Assembly (NCBI RefSeq): GCF_001684965.1
Contig: NZ_MAYG01000001.1
Span: 1,240,001-1,304,000 of the forward strand
DNA from: Chryseobacterium arthrosphaerae
GTDB taxonomy: Bacteria; Bacteroidota; Bacteroidia; Flavobacteriales; Weeksellaceae
Direction: 5' to 3'
Length of the DNA: 64,000 nt
Shown: positions 25,130 to 33,697 of the stretch, one piece after another
Position numbering within the stretch: position 1 is the stretch's first letter
Layout: the number at the start of each line of letters is the position of its first letter
The notes under the pieces: generated by a model
Told to the model about the DNA's origin: nothing
Database searches by the model: none
What the model saw: the letters and a program-made list of their open reading frames with translations, nothing else
Made by a program: the position numbers and the translations under genes

Positions 25130-25468
25130 ATGGAGCTAAGAAAAATATTGCACAGTGAATCAAAAAGTCACAACGAACCTCCTCTTACTTATGATGAAGC
25201 TGTAGAATTATTCAACAGACTGGACTGGACTGATGAAAACACTTTTTACAATCAGGACTTTGGTGATTCTTATTTGCAGCTAAAAGCGATGAGAAATGAC
25301 GAAGTTTTTGACAATAAAGACATCAAAGTAGAAATACTGGTTGATGAAAATATTATCAAATTTGCCGTCACTAAAGTGACCAGAGAGGAAGCACTGGATC
25401 TGATAAAATATTATTTCGAGCACAGTGAAATCGGTGATATCACATCCTATACCACAGAATTCATTTAA
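25130..25468 (+). CDS. Acidic unknown protein in the T6SS island
   Basis: A 112-residue acidic soluble protein that I do not recognise. It has no transmembrane segment and no signal peptide, and mixed alpha/beta pattern with many Asp/Glu residues. It starts 34 bases after the ankyrin gene, within the same run of plus-strand genes. Small acidic proteins next to effector nucleases often act as immunity proteins by mimicking DNA, so it is a second candidate; this is inference only. Confidence 0.65.
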   Translation: MELRKILHSESKSHNEPPLTYDEAVELFNRLDWTDENTFYNQDFGDSYLQLKAMRNDEVFDNKDIKVEILVDENIIKFAVTKVTREEALDLIKYYFEHSEIGDITSYTTEFI

Positions 25469-25480
25469 GATCATACAACT

Positions 25481-26359
25481 ATGCTGCACCATAAAATCAT
25501 CATTAGCCAGCCATTCAATGAGCAATATGAACTGGTGATCGAAACGAATTCCAAACTGATCGACAATCATATGACCTCAAGAACGATCATGAGATATGAT
25601 TTTACCGTGATCAGATGTAATGAGAACGAAATAGAATGCCGTCTCATCTTACTGGATCTGTTTCTGGATCAGTCTAATAATGATCTGGTAAAAGAAATAG
25701 CACAGGTTACGGCTGCCTTCAACAGAATGTTTAATGAGCTTCATCTGAAACTATCGCAGAAAGGAGAAATCCTGCAGGTACTGAATATGGACCTGGTACT
25801 TTCAAAATGGCAGCAGACAAAAGCAGAAATGACAGCAGCACTTTCCAATAACGATGAACTGAGAAAACTGATCGCCGTCAATGACTCTTTATTTACCAAC
25901 AAAGAAAAGCTGGCACACACTATCCAGAACAGCGAATTTCTGCATATGTACTTCGGGCAGGTATTCAACATTGAGCTGCCTAAAACCAAAAGAATAACAG
26001 GGGCCAACATCCTGAATACCGCTAACCTGGAATGGGATATGAACATCAGTGAACAGGCTGGAGGCCATCCAGATGACATTCATATTCTTGTCAATACTTA
26101 TCCGGTAAGGCCGCTTTCTGAAGGGTATCTGAATGCCGCTTATGGCCAGTTCAAAGACAGAATAGACCTTGATCTGCTCAATTTTACAATGTTTCAGAAA
26201 GAAGAAAGATATATCGACAGAAATACAGGAAAACTGAAACAGGCTATCGTGGAAAAAGTGGAGGAAATAGGTCATGAACAGCTTTATCAGAAGTTTTCCT
26301 ATCAAATGATCAGCGATACTGAAAAGAAAATACAGCAGAAAACAGCTCTGACCTCCTGA
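25481..26359 (+). CDS. Unknown protein in the T6SS island
   Basis: A 292-residue soluble protein without a recognised domain, signal peptide or membrane segment. It has a beta-rich N-terminal third and a helical middle (about 75-165, rich in Gln, Asn and Lys), then a mixed C-terminal part. It begins 13 bases after the preceding small gene and belongs to the same probable operon as vgrG. A role in effector loading, as a chaperone-like adaptor, or as an accessory immunity factor would fit the context, but the sequence itself does not show this. Confidence 0.65.
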   Translation: MLHHKIIISQPFNEQYELVIETNSKLIDNHMTSRTIMRYDFTVIRCNENEIECRLILLDLFLDQSNNDLVKEIAQVTAAFNRMFNELHLKLSQKGEILQVLNMDLVLSKWQQTKAEMTAALSNNDELRKLIAVNDSLFTNKEKLAHTIQNSEFLHMYFGQVFNIELPKTKRITGANILNTANLEWDMNISEQAGGHPDDIHILVNTYPVRPLSEGYLNAAYGQFKDRIDLDLLNFTMFQKEERYIDRNTGKLKQAIVEKVEEIGHEQLYQKFSYQMISDTEKKIQQKTALTS

Positions 26360-26394
26360 GAAAAATGAGAAAAAACAACCCAAAAATGTAGGCA

Positions 26395-26637
26395 ATGAAA
26401 CCAATTTCTAAAGATCTGACAGAAGATATCCGAGAGAAAAGATGGAGCCGGTCTTTCCGGATCGGAAATAAGGAGTTTCTTTTGGGAGCATTAAAAGAAG
26501 GAGCTGTTTTTTTCGAATATAAAGCGGTAAAAGGAGAAAAGATTTATATCAACAGACATCTCATCCGCAGACTGTTCATTGATAACAGATTAAGACTTGT
26601 GCACCAGTCACAGCATAAAGTTCTTAAAAAGCTATAA
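26395..26637 (+). CDS. Small basic unknown protein
   Basis: An 80-residue basic soluble protein, not recognised. It has Arg/Lys-rich stretches (REKRWSRSFRIGNKEFLLG, HLIRRLFIDNRLRL) and a predicted beta-hairpin followed by helix. It is the last gene of the T6SS island, 35 bases after the previous stop and just before a strong hairpin that closes the unit. Nucleic-acid binding is possible from charge but unproven. Confidence 0.55.
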   Translation: MKPISKDLTEDIREKRWSRSFRIGNKEFLLGALKEGAVFFEYKAVKGEKIYINRHLIRRLFIDNRLRLVHQSQHKVLKKL

Positions 26638-26661
26638 ATAAAAGTTATTGTAAATACTTAC

Positions 26662-26709
26662 TTTCCGCAGATTCAGCTTCCTGTTACAGGTAATCTGAAT
26701 CTGCGGAAA
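26662..26709. terminator. Strong bidirectional terminator of the T6SS island
   Basis: Perfect 15-base arms TTTCCGCAGATTCAG / CTGAATCTGCGGAAA with an inner CCTG/CAGG stem. It lies between the convergent last island gene and the HxlR regulator. Confidence 0.8.
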
Positions 26710-26750
26710 ATTTATATACGATGTACGAAAATACGGGTTGTTTCAAAACA

Positions 26751-27128
26751 TCAGACATCATCAGGCATTTGTTCCTGAATCATTTCCCGGTGCTTTCCGC
26801 CCCATTTACTCAGTTCACCCCATAACGGAATCAGTTCTCTGGTAATTTCGGTGAGTTCATAATCTACTCTTGGTGGTACCTGAGCATGTACAGTGCGGGT
26901 AATCAGACCTTCCTTTTCAAGTTCTCTCAGCTGAAGGGTCAGCATCCGCTCAGTGATTCCCCTAATTGATTTTTTAAGCTCACTGAATCTAAGTTTTCCG
27001 TCTTTTAACTGATCGAGAATCAGGAGTTTCCACCGGCCGCCAATCTTGCAGACGGCATAGGTGAGATCACACTCATGTATGTATTGCCTGTTGATATTAT
27101 TTGTCGAATTTTCTTTTATTCTACCCAT
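26751..27128 (-). CDS. HxlR-family transcriptional regulator
   Basis: A 125-residue winged-helix regulator of the HxlR (MarR-like) family with the diagnostic CDLTYAVCKIGGRWKLLILDQL N-terminal stretch and the wing GLITRTVHAQVPPRVDYELT. Two cysteines (C20, C27) could act as redox or electrophile sensors, as in some HxlR members. It is divergent from a hydrolase-MFS-DsbA run it probably controls. The intergenic region has GTAC-containing repeats suitable as operators. Confidence 0.9.
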   Translation of the reverse strand: MGRIKENSTNNINRQYIHECDLTYAVCKIGGRWKLLILDQLKDGKLRFSELKKSIRGITERMLTLQLRELEKEGLITRTVHAQVPPRVDYELTEITRELIPLWGELSKWGGKHREMIQEQMPDDV

Positions 27129-27192
27129 TACTTACAAATTTGTTCGTACCATACAATCTGTTGTGTACAGTGCAAATGTAAGGCTTGATCTT

Positions 27193-27200
27193 TAATTTTG
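27193..27200 (+). promoter_or_regulatory. -7 promoter box TAATTTTG
   Basis: Exact consensus match in the HxlR/hydrolase divergent region. The likely leader to the ATG at 27284 is about 75 bases. Confidence 0.45.
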
Positions 27201-27283
27201 TATCACAGAAGCAGAAAATATGCAGCAGTAAAGAACAATAGCGCTTACGTTCACTGCAAAAACAGTATTAACTTAAATTAAAA

Positions 27284-28216
27284 ATGAAAATGCAGTTAAC
27301 TTCCAAAATCACTCAGATTTTAAATCATTTAGAAAAAATACAGCCATTCAATGCACAGGATTCTTTAGACGGAAGCCGCAAATACCTTGAAGCCATGTCT
27401 CTGCAGCTCAGCGGGAAAAAGGAATCAGTTGCCATGATTGAAGAATTAAATATAGAAAAGGTAAATCATCAGATTCCAATCAGAATCTACCGTCCTCAGG
27501 GAAAAAGCGATCAGAAATCATCAGCTATTATCTATCTTCATGGCGGATGGTTTATTGCCGGAGGATATGAAACTCATGACGCAGTGGTTCGCAGGCTGGC
27601 TAATAAGACCGGTTCAGTGATCATTTTTGCCGATTACCGTCTCGCTCCTGAGCATCCTTTTCCTGCAGGTTTACAGGATTGTATTGATACGGTAAATTGG
27701 ATAGCAGACAATGCAGAAGATTTAGGAATTGATAAAGATAAAATAGGAATTATTGGCGATAGTGCAGGAGGAGCATTAGCGACATCAGTTTCCACACAAT
27801 CAGGTCATCTCCTGAAATTCCAGGTACTGATTTATCCGGCAGCAGACAACCGGCTTAATTCAAAATCATGGGAAACTTATGAGAACGGACCGGTTCTTAC
27901 CAAAGAGGGAGGTATAGAAGCCTGGAATTTTTATCTTCCCAAAGAAGAATCAGACAATGCACTTGCTGTTCCCGTTTTGATCAGAGACTTTAAAGAAACT
28001 CCGCCAACGCTGGTTATTTTAGCGGAACACGATCCATTGCTGGATGATGGAAAACAGCTTTCTGAAAATATGAAAGAGGCGGGAATTGCCGTTCAGACAA
28101 GCTTGTATAACGATATGGTGCATGGCTTTATGCATATGGGAGAAATCCTGGATGAAGTTCAGACAGCCATACATGAAATGGCAGATTTTGCTCATCATAA
28201 TCTGGATCAAAGATAG
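27284..28216 (+). CDS. HSL-type alpha/beta hydrolase (esterase/lipase)
   Basis: A 310-residue cytoplasmic esterase of the hormone-sensitive-lipase group. The oxyanion-hole HGGW is at 86-89, nucleophile S160 in GDSAGG, an acidic residue in LAEHDPLLDDG and the catalytic histidine in NDMVHGFMH. No signal peptide. It hydrolyses short-chain esters or related substrates. Followed eight bases later by an MFS gene and opposed by an HxlR regulator, so it is probably part of a regulated detoxification unit. Confidence 0.88.
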   Translation: MKMQLTSKITQILNHLEKIQPFNAQDSLDGSRKYLEAMSLQLSGKKESVAMIEELNIEKVNHQIPIRIYRPQGKSDQKSSAIIYLHGGWFIAGGYETHDAVVRRLANKTGSVIIFADYRLAPEHPFPAGLQDCIDTVNWIADNAEDLGIDKDKIGIIGDSAGGALATSVSTQSGHLLKFQVLIYPAADNRLNSKSWETYENGPVLTKEGGIEAWNFYLPKEESDNALAVPVLIRDFKETPPTLVILAEHDPLLDDGKQLSENMKEAGIAVQTSLYNDMVHGFMHMGEILDEVQTAIHEMADFAHHNLDQR

Positions 28217-28224
28217 AAAAGATT

Positions 28225-29391
28225 ATGAAAAAGTATGCATATATCGGGTGTCTCGGGTTTATAGCAGTTATTACAACAGAATTTGGAGTGATCGGAATTC
28301 TTCCTCAGATTGCAGAACACTATAAGATCAGCATTGACAAAGCAGGATATCTTCTGAGTGCATTTGCTCTGGTTATTGCTCTTACCGGCCCTTTTATGAC
28401 CTTATTGACTTCAGGGATCGACCGCAAAAAAATAATGCTTACTTCCATCCTGATGTTTCTGCTCACAGGTATTGTATCATCTTTTTCACCTCCGTTCTGG
28501 CTGCTGATGCTGGTAAGAGTGCTTCCGGCATTTCTGCAGCCAGTCTATATTGCAACTGCTTTGTCTGTTGCTGTAGCTCAGGCAGATGATCGCAGGAAGA
28601 ACGGGCTGATGAGCATTGTTTTTAATGGAGTGGCCATTGCAATGGTTACCACCGTTCCTTTTGCCACCTGGATTGCCGGGCTTGGATCGTGGGAATATTC
28701 ATTTATGATACAAACCGCAGTGAGTTTAATTGCTTTAGTTACTATTTACACCCTTCTTCCTTCTATGCCTGTTACAGAAAAAAAATCCTATGGAAATCAG
28801 TTGAAAATACTGAAACAACGGCCATTTATTCTGAGTACACTGACTAATTTTTTCATGGTTGCCGCATGGTTTTCCACTTACAGTTATTTTGCAGATTATC
28901 TGAACAAGGCCAAAGGAATGGATACTTCAATGATCAGTTATATGATGTTTCTTTTCGGAATTATAGGAGTGTTGGCCAATTGGGCTGCAGGAAAGATGCT
29001 CAATAAAAATATTGCAGCCACAACGGCCTTTTTTCTTTCAGGAACAATACTTATACCCATACTTTTATATATTTCTGATGGAAACCTGTGGGCTACTGTT
29101 ATGGTAATAGGAATTTGGGGGTTTCTATATTCGCCCACCTTTCTGAATGCTTCAACATACATGATCTCTTCAGCACCGGATTCACTGGAATTTGCCAACA
29201 GTCTGGCCACGTCATTCGGGAATCTTGGAGTTACTCTTGGAACTACAGTCGGAGGCTGGATTATTGTGTCGAAAGGGGTAGAGCTGACTCCCTGGATTGG
29301 TTTGGTATTCGGGACTCTTGCGCTGATAATGATGTGGATAAGAACAGTCTTTGAAAGGAAGAAACAACTGTGGGCGACGTATCAGAATTAA
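28225..29391 (+). CDS. MFS transporter, DHA1 type
   Basis: A 388-residue transporter with about 12 helices. The helix-1 stretch TTEFGVIGILPQIAEHYKIS resembles the TTEFVIVGLLP motif of the transporter at 3833, placing both in the AraJ-like DHA1 subgroup. It starts eight bases after the esterase stop and is certainly in the same operon. The pair may hydrolyse and export the same compound class. Confidence 0.88.
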   Translation: MKKYAYIGCLGFIAVITTEFGVIGILPQIAEHYKISIDKAGYLLSAFALVIALTGPFMTLLTSGIDRKKIMLTSILMFLLTGIVSSFSPPFWLLMLVRVLPAFLQPVYIATALSVAVAQADDRRKNGLMSIVFNGVAIAMVTTVPFATWIAGLGSWEYSFMIQTAVSLIALVTIYTLLPSMPVTEKKSYGNQLKILKQRPFILSTLTNFFMVAAWFSTYSYFADYLNKAKGMDTSMISYMMFLFGIIGVLANWAAGKMLNKNIAATTAFFLSGTILIPILLYISDGNLWATVMVIGIWGFLYSPTFLNASTYMISSAPDSLEFANSLATSFGNLGVTLGTTVGGWIIVSKGVELTPWIGLVFGTLALIMMWIRTVFERKKQLWATYQN

Positions 29392-29403
29392 ATTGTAATA
29401 AAT

Positions 29404-29434
29404 TTTGTTACATTAATAAAATGTAGTAAATTTG
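29404..29434 (+). promoter_or_regulatory. Full promoter TTTG-N19-TAAATTTG
   Basis: Both elements match consensus, with a 19-base spacer. It gives the DsbA-like gene its own transcript although it follows the MFS gene closely. Confidence 0.65.
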
Positions 29435-29463
29435 CAATACCAATTTGATTTAAAATACATACA

Positions 29464-30165
29464 ATGAAAATAGAAATCTGGTCGGATGTAATGTGTCCGT
29501 TTTGTTATATAGGAAAAAACAATTTTGAACAGGCTTTAGAAAAACTGCCGTTTAAAGATGAAGTAGAAGTAGAGTGGAAGAGCTTTCAGCTTGATCCTAC
29601 TTTAGACGCTGGAAAAACTCAAAATACCATTCAGTATTTCAAAGAAAAGAAAGGCGTTCCTGAATCCCAGGCAGCACAAATGCTCAGTCAGGTTACCCAA
29701 ATGGGACAAGGAGCCGGAATTGATTTCAATTTTGAGAAGGCATTAATCACCAATACTTTCAGTGCGCACAGGCTGCTTCATTTAGCCAAAAAACACAGTA
29801 AATCCAATGAAATGGAAGAAGCTTTATTCATCGCTCATTTTATTGACGGTAAGAATGTAGCTGATCCTGAGGTTTTGATTTCCCTTGCTGATAATTTAGG
29901 AATTGACAAAGAAGAAGCAAGACAGGCAGTAACTTCAGATGAATTGGACTATGAAGTGAACCAGGATATTCTGGAAGCCAGAAATAACGGAGTTTCCGGA
30001 GTTCCGTTCTTTGTTCTTAACGGTAAATATGCAGTTTCTGGGGCACAACCTGTAGAAGTATTTGAAAATGCCCTTCAGCAGACCTATAAAGAGACCGTGA
30101 GTCCTTTCAAAGATCTCTCCGGAAGCAACGGAGCTTCCTGTGATGCAGATGGATGCAGTATCTGA
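29464..30165 (+). CDS. DsbA-family oxidoreductase (FrnE-like)
   Basis: A 233-residue thioredoxin-fold protein with an inserted helical domain. The CPFC active site is at C11-C14, and the cis-proline segment is GVSGVPFFVLNG. There is no signal peptide, so it acts in the cytoplasm like FrnE/PDI-type members. A C-terminal CDADGC pair gives a second possible redox centre, as seen in some FrnE proteins. It has its own promoter and a strong terminator, so it is at least partly independent of the upstream HxlR-controlled genes. Confidence 0.9.
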   Translation: MKIEIWSDVMCPFCYIGKNNFEQALEKLPFKDEVEVEWKSFQLDPTLDAGKTQNTIQYFKEKKGVPESQAAQMLSQVTQMGQGAGIDFNFEKALITNTFSAHRLLHLAKKHSKSNEMEEALFIAHFIDGKNVADPEVLISLADNLGIDKEEARQAVTSDELDYEVNQDILEARNNGVSGVPFFVLNGKYAVSGAQPVEVFENALQQTYKETVSPFKDLSGSNGASCDADGCSI

Positions 30166-30173
30166 TAAAATCT

Positions 30174-30205
30174 AAACCCCAAAACATATACCTGTTTTGG
30201 GGTTT
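30174..30205 (+). terminator. Rho-independent terminator
   Basis: Perfect 13-base arms AAACCCCAAAACA / TGTTTTGGGGTTT with loop TATACC, nine bases after the DsbA-like stop. Confidence 0.85.
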
Positions 30206-30286
30206 TTAGTATATTATGTTTCACTTTTGGTTCTATTTTAGAATACAGCAGAATATTTATATATTTAAGAATAGAAACTTATAAAA

Positions 30287-30658
30287 ATGACTGCAAAGAC
30301 ACTGAAGATCATTTCAATTCTTGCGTATTTATTCATAATGTTAATGGGAACTATGATTGGTATTCCATTTATCGTCTGGTTGTTATTTACGGCTTTTGAT
30401 TTTGGGAATACAGATCAGATCTTTGCTGTTTCAGGAATACTTGGAATTCTTGTGAATCTGGTAAAATGGAAGAACAGTGTTCCTCCGGCAATTGTAAGCT
30501 TTCTTATGATGCTTTCACCTTTGATAATCAGAACAATACAGGTGCCGTTTGAACTATTTAATTACTTGTTATTTCAGATTCCTCTGGCAATATTTATCAT
30601 CGGATATCCCGCATCTGTCATTCTTACTGTGAAAAAACAGAATGAGAAGACAGCCTAA
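30287..30658 (+). CDS. Small unknown membrane protein
   Basis: A 123-residue protein with about three to four hydrophobic segments (residues 8-36, 42-60, 65-85, 90-115) and a short charged C-terminal tail. I recognise no family. It stands alone between two separately transcribed units, after a terminator and before the promoter of the nucleosidase gene. Confidence 0.65.
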   Translation: MTAKTLKIISILAYLFIMLMGTMIGIPFIVWLLFTAFDFGNTDQIFAVSGILGILVNLVKWKNSVPPAIVSFLMMLSPLIIRTIQVPFELFNYLLFQIPLAIFIIGYPASVILTVKKQNEKTA

Positions 30659-30686
30659 TATTTTTCCAAACACAGAAAAACTGCCG

Positions 30687-30694
30687 TATCTTTG
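30687..30694 (+). promoter_or_regulatory. -7 promoter box TATCTTTG
   Basis: Exact consensus match 37 bases before the nucleosidase ATG. Confidence 0.5.
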
Positions 30695-30731
30695 TGATTC
30701 AGCATAATACCTGAATAAATCTACTCTATCA

Positions 30732-31313
30732 ATGATAAAAATTAATAAAGAACTTCAGTATCCGGTTGCAGATACTCTTTTTGTTTTCGCGCTGGATTCT
30801 GAAGCAGGAAAAGAATTTGAAGGAAAAAATAAATTGATCACAGGCATCGGAAAGGTAAATGCAGCGATTGAACTTACCAAAGAAATTCATACCAGGAAGC
30901 CTAAACTGATCGTAAATTTGGGTTCGGCCGGAAGCAAAGGATTTCAGAAAGGAGAAGTTGTATGCTGTACGAAATTTATTCAGAGGGATATGGATGTAAG
31001 AGGACTTGGTTTTAAACTTTATGAAACCCCACTGTCCGGAGTTCCTCCTGTTTTGGAATATGGTCTTAAAATGGAAGCGTTGAAAGAGGGAATCTGCGGA
31101 AGTGGTGACAGCTTTGAAATGAACCATTCAGAAACAGATTATAATATTGTGGATATGGAAGCTTATCCGCTGGCACTCATCGCACAGCAGGAAAATATTC
31201 CGTTTTTATGTTTAAAATATATCTCTGACGATGCAGGAAGTGAAGCGGCAGATGACTGGAGTGTGCAGGTACATCTGGCGGCGGAAGCATTTAAAAAAAT
31301 TCTTTTTTCATAA
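30732..31313 (+). CDS. Nucleoside phosphorylase-fold nucleosidase (MTA/SAH-like)
   Basis: A 193-residue protein of the PNP/UDP phosphorylase superfamily. The phosphate/ribose site NLGSAGSKG, the VDMEAYPLA signature and the catalytic-acid region KYISDDAG match MTA/SAH nucleosidases. It is shorter than the ~230-residue Pfs enzymes, but the key motifs are present. It would release adenine from methylthioadenosine or S-adenosylhomocysteine. The next gene, 14 bases on, is a PaiA-like polyamine acetyltransferase, which makes sense because methylthioadenosine is a by-product of spermidine synthesis. Confidence 0.8.
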   Translation: MIKINKELQYPVADTLFVFALDSEAGKEFEGKNKLITGIGKVNAAIELTKEIHTRKPKLIVNLGSAGSKGFQKGEVVCCTKFIQRDMDVRGLGFKLYETPLSGVPPVLEYGLKMEALKEGICGSGDSFEMNHSETDYNIVDMEAYPLALIAQQENIPFLCLKYISDDAGSEAADDWSVQVHLAAEAFKKILFS

Positions 31314-31327
31314 AAATCAGCAGTAGA

Positions 31328-31849
31328 ATGGCATCAATTATCATCAATAAGGCATTATCCGAAGATCTGGAAATCATACAGAACCTGGGAATACAGACTT
31401 TTTCAGAAACATTTTCAACCGACAATTCTGAAGAAGCAATGAAGAAGTATCTTGAGGAAAGTTTTAACACTGAAAAAATAAAATCAGAACTGCATAACCC
31501 GGATTCACAGTTTTATATTGCATGGGAAGAAGATGAACCTGTAGGGTATCTGAAAGTAAATTCCGGGAAAGCCCAGACTGAACTGCAGGATGAAGAAGGT
31601 CTTGAGATAGAAAGAATTTATGTAAAGAAGAGCCACCACGGTAAAAAAGTAGGACAGCTTCTTTATGACCAGGCCGTAGAAACAGCAGGGAATCTTAATA
31701 AATCTTATCTGTGGCTGGGAGTTTGGGAAGAAAATCTGAGAGCATTAAATTTTTATAAAAAGAACGGATTTGTGGAGTTTGACAAGCATATTTTCAGGCT
31801 TGGGGAAGAGGAACAAACAGATCTGATGATGAAGAAAATACTGGATTGA
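31328..31849 (+). CDS. GNAT acetyltransferase, PaiA-like
   Basis: A 173-residue GNAT enzyme with the acetyl-CoA loop IERIYVKKSHHGKKVGQLL and the C-terminal LGVWEENLRALNFYKKNGF and EEQTDLMMKKIL stretches. The overall pattern closely resembles Bacillus subtilis PaiA, a spermidine/spermine N-acetyltransferase. Acetylating polyamines would lower their toxicity. It forms an operon with the nucleosidase. The PaiA assignment is from remembered family patterns, not an alignment. Confidence 0.8.
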   Translation: MASIIINKALSEDLEIIQNLGIQTFSETFSTDNSEEAMKKYLEESFNTEKIKSELHNPDSQFYIAWEEDEPVGYLKVNSGKAQTELQDEEGLEIERIYVKKSHHGKKVGQLLYDQAVETAGNLNKSYLWLGVWEENLRALNFYKKNGFVEFDKHIFRLGEEEQTDLMMKKILD

Positions 31850-31977
31850 ATCTACGTTTTATAACGGCTTTAATGATTTTATCCGGGTATCAATACCAAT
31901 TAAAATATCCCACAGACCGTACAGATTACGATTTTTTTAAAATTTAATAATTATATGTTCTGTAGAATGAATACTCC

Positions 31978-32553
31978 ATGAATGTGTCAGAATTTTTACA
32001 ACAGATCAATCAGTATTATCCGTTATCTGATGAAACAGCCGGTGCTTTATTGGAAATCTGTACGGAAAAAATATACCGTAAGAATGAGCATCTTCTGGAA
32101 GCCGGAAATATGGCTAGATATTATTATTTTATAAAATCAGGGCTCGTAGGATATTATACTGTAGATGAAGCAGGAGATTCCATTTATAAAATTTTCTTTG
32201 AAGAAAACAGCTTTGTGGCTTCTACGGCGGCTATTATTAAAAATGAACCCAGCGAATTCAGCATTATTGCACTTGAAGACTGCACAGTGATCCAATATCC
32301 GGTAAAAGCCTACCGGGAGCTGCTTGAGAAACATCCTGACCTTGCACTTTTCCATATTCATTATCTGGAAAAGAACTGGGTGGTAAAGAAAGAGCCGCTG
32401 GAAGTTTCTCTGAAATATGAAACAGCAAAGCAGCGTTATGTATTCCTTCTTGAAAACCGCTCGCTATACAACCGTCTGAAACAAAATCAGATCGCTTCTT
32501 ATCTGGGCATTACCCCCACACAGTTGAGCAGAATCAGAAAGGAACTTAGTTAA
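31978..32553 (+). CDS. Crp/Fnr-family transcriptional regulator
   Basis: A 191-residue regulator with the cNMP-binding-fold domain (about 10-120) and a short C-terminal HTH (QNQIASYLGITPTQLSRIRKELS). It belongs to the small Bacteroidota Crp-like group that lacks a complete cyclic-nucleotide site and has no cysteine cluster. It has a hairpin terminator after it and no obvious operon partner; the target is unknown. Confidence 0.88.
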   Translation: MNVSEFLQQINQYYPLSDETAGALLEICTEKIYRKNEHLLEAGNMARYYYFIKSGLVGYYTVDEAGDSIYKIFFEENSFVASTAAIIKNEPSEFSIIALEDCTVIQYPVKAYRELLEKHPDLALFHIHYLEKNWVVKKEPLEVSLKYETAKQRYVFLLENRSLYNRLKQNQIASYLGITPTQLSRIRKELS

Positions 32554-32586
32554 ATTTACCATAGATATAAAGAAAAATAAAGTAAC

Positions 32587-32610
32587 AAGCTTCAACATAT
32601 GTTGAGGCTT
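32587..32610 (+). terminator. Hairpin terminator
   Basis: AAGCTTCAACA / TGTTGAGGCTT (one G-U pair) with a T-rich tail, 34 bases after the Crp/Fnr stop. Confidence 0.65.
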
Positions 32611-32745
32611 TTATCTTTTTTCTGCCCCAACTTTGCTCTATTAAAAGATCATTAACAGGAATGGGGCTGATTTTAAAATAAAACATCCTACATTTATACA
32701 GGTGTTTTTGATCAGATTCCATCATTCGTTAAACATTATTACAGC

Positions 32746-33555
32746 ATGAAAAAGTTAATCAACATTGTCATTGTCCTGACTGCTTTTACTCAGCTTTCAG
32801 CACAAAAAATTATTCATCAGGAAATCTTCAGTCCCAGGATGAATAAAAAGATCAAAACAATCATTATTACCCCGGATATTCAGCCGGAGACCACTTATCC
32901 GTCCGTATATATTCTTCATGGGTTCAGCGGCAATCCGGACAGGACGATTAAACAGGATATTCCTGATCTGGTGCAGAAAGCCCAGGAGTATAAGACAATA
33001 TATGTTTTGCCGGATGGAAATTACAGTTCCTGGTATGTAGACAGTCCCACTGTTAAAGATTCGCAGTATCAGACCTTCATCGGAAAGGAGCTTGTAGAGT
33101 TTATTGATAAAAATTATCCTGTGAAAGCTGAAAAAAAATTCCGGGGAATTCTAGGCTGGAGCATGGGAGGTTACGGAGCTACTAACATCGGAGTTGTATA
33201 CAATAAAACCTTCGGAATTGTAGGAAGTTCATGCGGTGCTTTGGATTTCAATTCTTTTGGACAGGGTTATACAAAGTATATGGTAGATAAGGTATTAGGA
33301 CCTTTATTATCCATGAATCCCGTTTTCCTTACCGATTCTAAGATCAAACTCATGGCAGAAGCGGGACAGCATTATATCTTTGATTGTGGTACGGAAGATG
33401 TCCAGATGATCGGAATGAACAGGAATTTTCACAAAAAACTTACAGAATCAAAGATCCAGCATCTTTATATAGAATCCTTAGGAATTCATGATGATAAATA
33501 CTGGAGCAGGTCACTCTCCGAACAATTAACCTTATTTGATAAATATTTCAGATAA
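32746..33555 (+). CDS. Secreted esterase (PF00756 type)
   Basis: A 269-residue exported alpha/beta hydrolase. The signal peptide is about residues 1-19 (ending LSAQ). The HGF oxyanion motif is near 58-60, nucleophile S139 in GWSMGGYG, and the terminal catalytic histidine in GIHDDKYW. The family includes esterase D, tributyrin esterases and feruloyl-type esterases; the substrate is unknown. It is followed by a terminator almost identical to the one after the esterase at 34836-35708. Confidence 0.87.
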   Translation: MKKLINIVIVLTAFTQLSAQKIIHQEIFSPRMNKKIKTIIITPDIQPETTYPSVYILHGFSGNPDRTIKQDIPDLVQKAQEYKTIYVLPDGNYSSWYVDSPTVKDSQYQTFIGKELVEFIDKNYPVKAEKKFRGILGWSMGGYGATNIGVVYNKTFGIVGSSCGALDFNSFGQGYTKYMVDKVLGPLLSMNPVFLTDSKIKLMAEAGQHYIFDCGTEDVQMIGMNRNFHKKLTESKIQHLYIESLGIHDDKYWSRSLSEQLTLFDKYFR

Positions 33556-33557
33556 AT

Positions 33558-33596
33558 AAAAACAGCTTGATATGAATTTTATATCAAGCTGTTTTT
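33558..33596. terminator. Terminator with 16-base perfect stem (copy 1)
   Basis: Arms AAAAACAGCTTGATAT / ATATCAAGCTGTTTTT, seven-base loop. Shares its stem core with the hairpin at 35728-35762. Confidence 0.85.
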
Positions 33597-33697
33597 AAAT
33601 TTGTTACAAATTTCATCTAAATTGAAATTTCATTGTTTTATTATTCTTTTTTCAAATGGAGTGTAACATTTTTGCCATTCCTGTATTTTAAAGGTAT

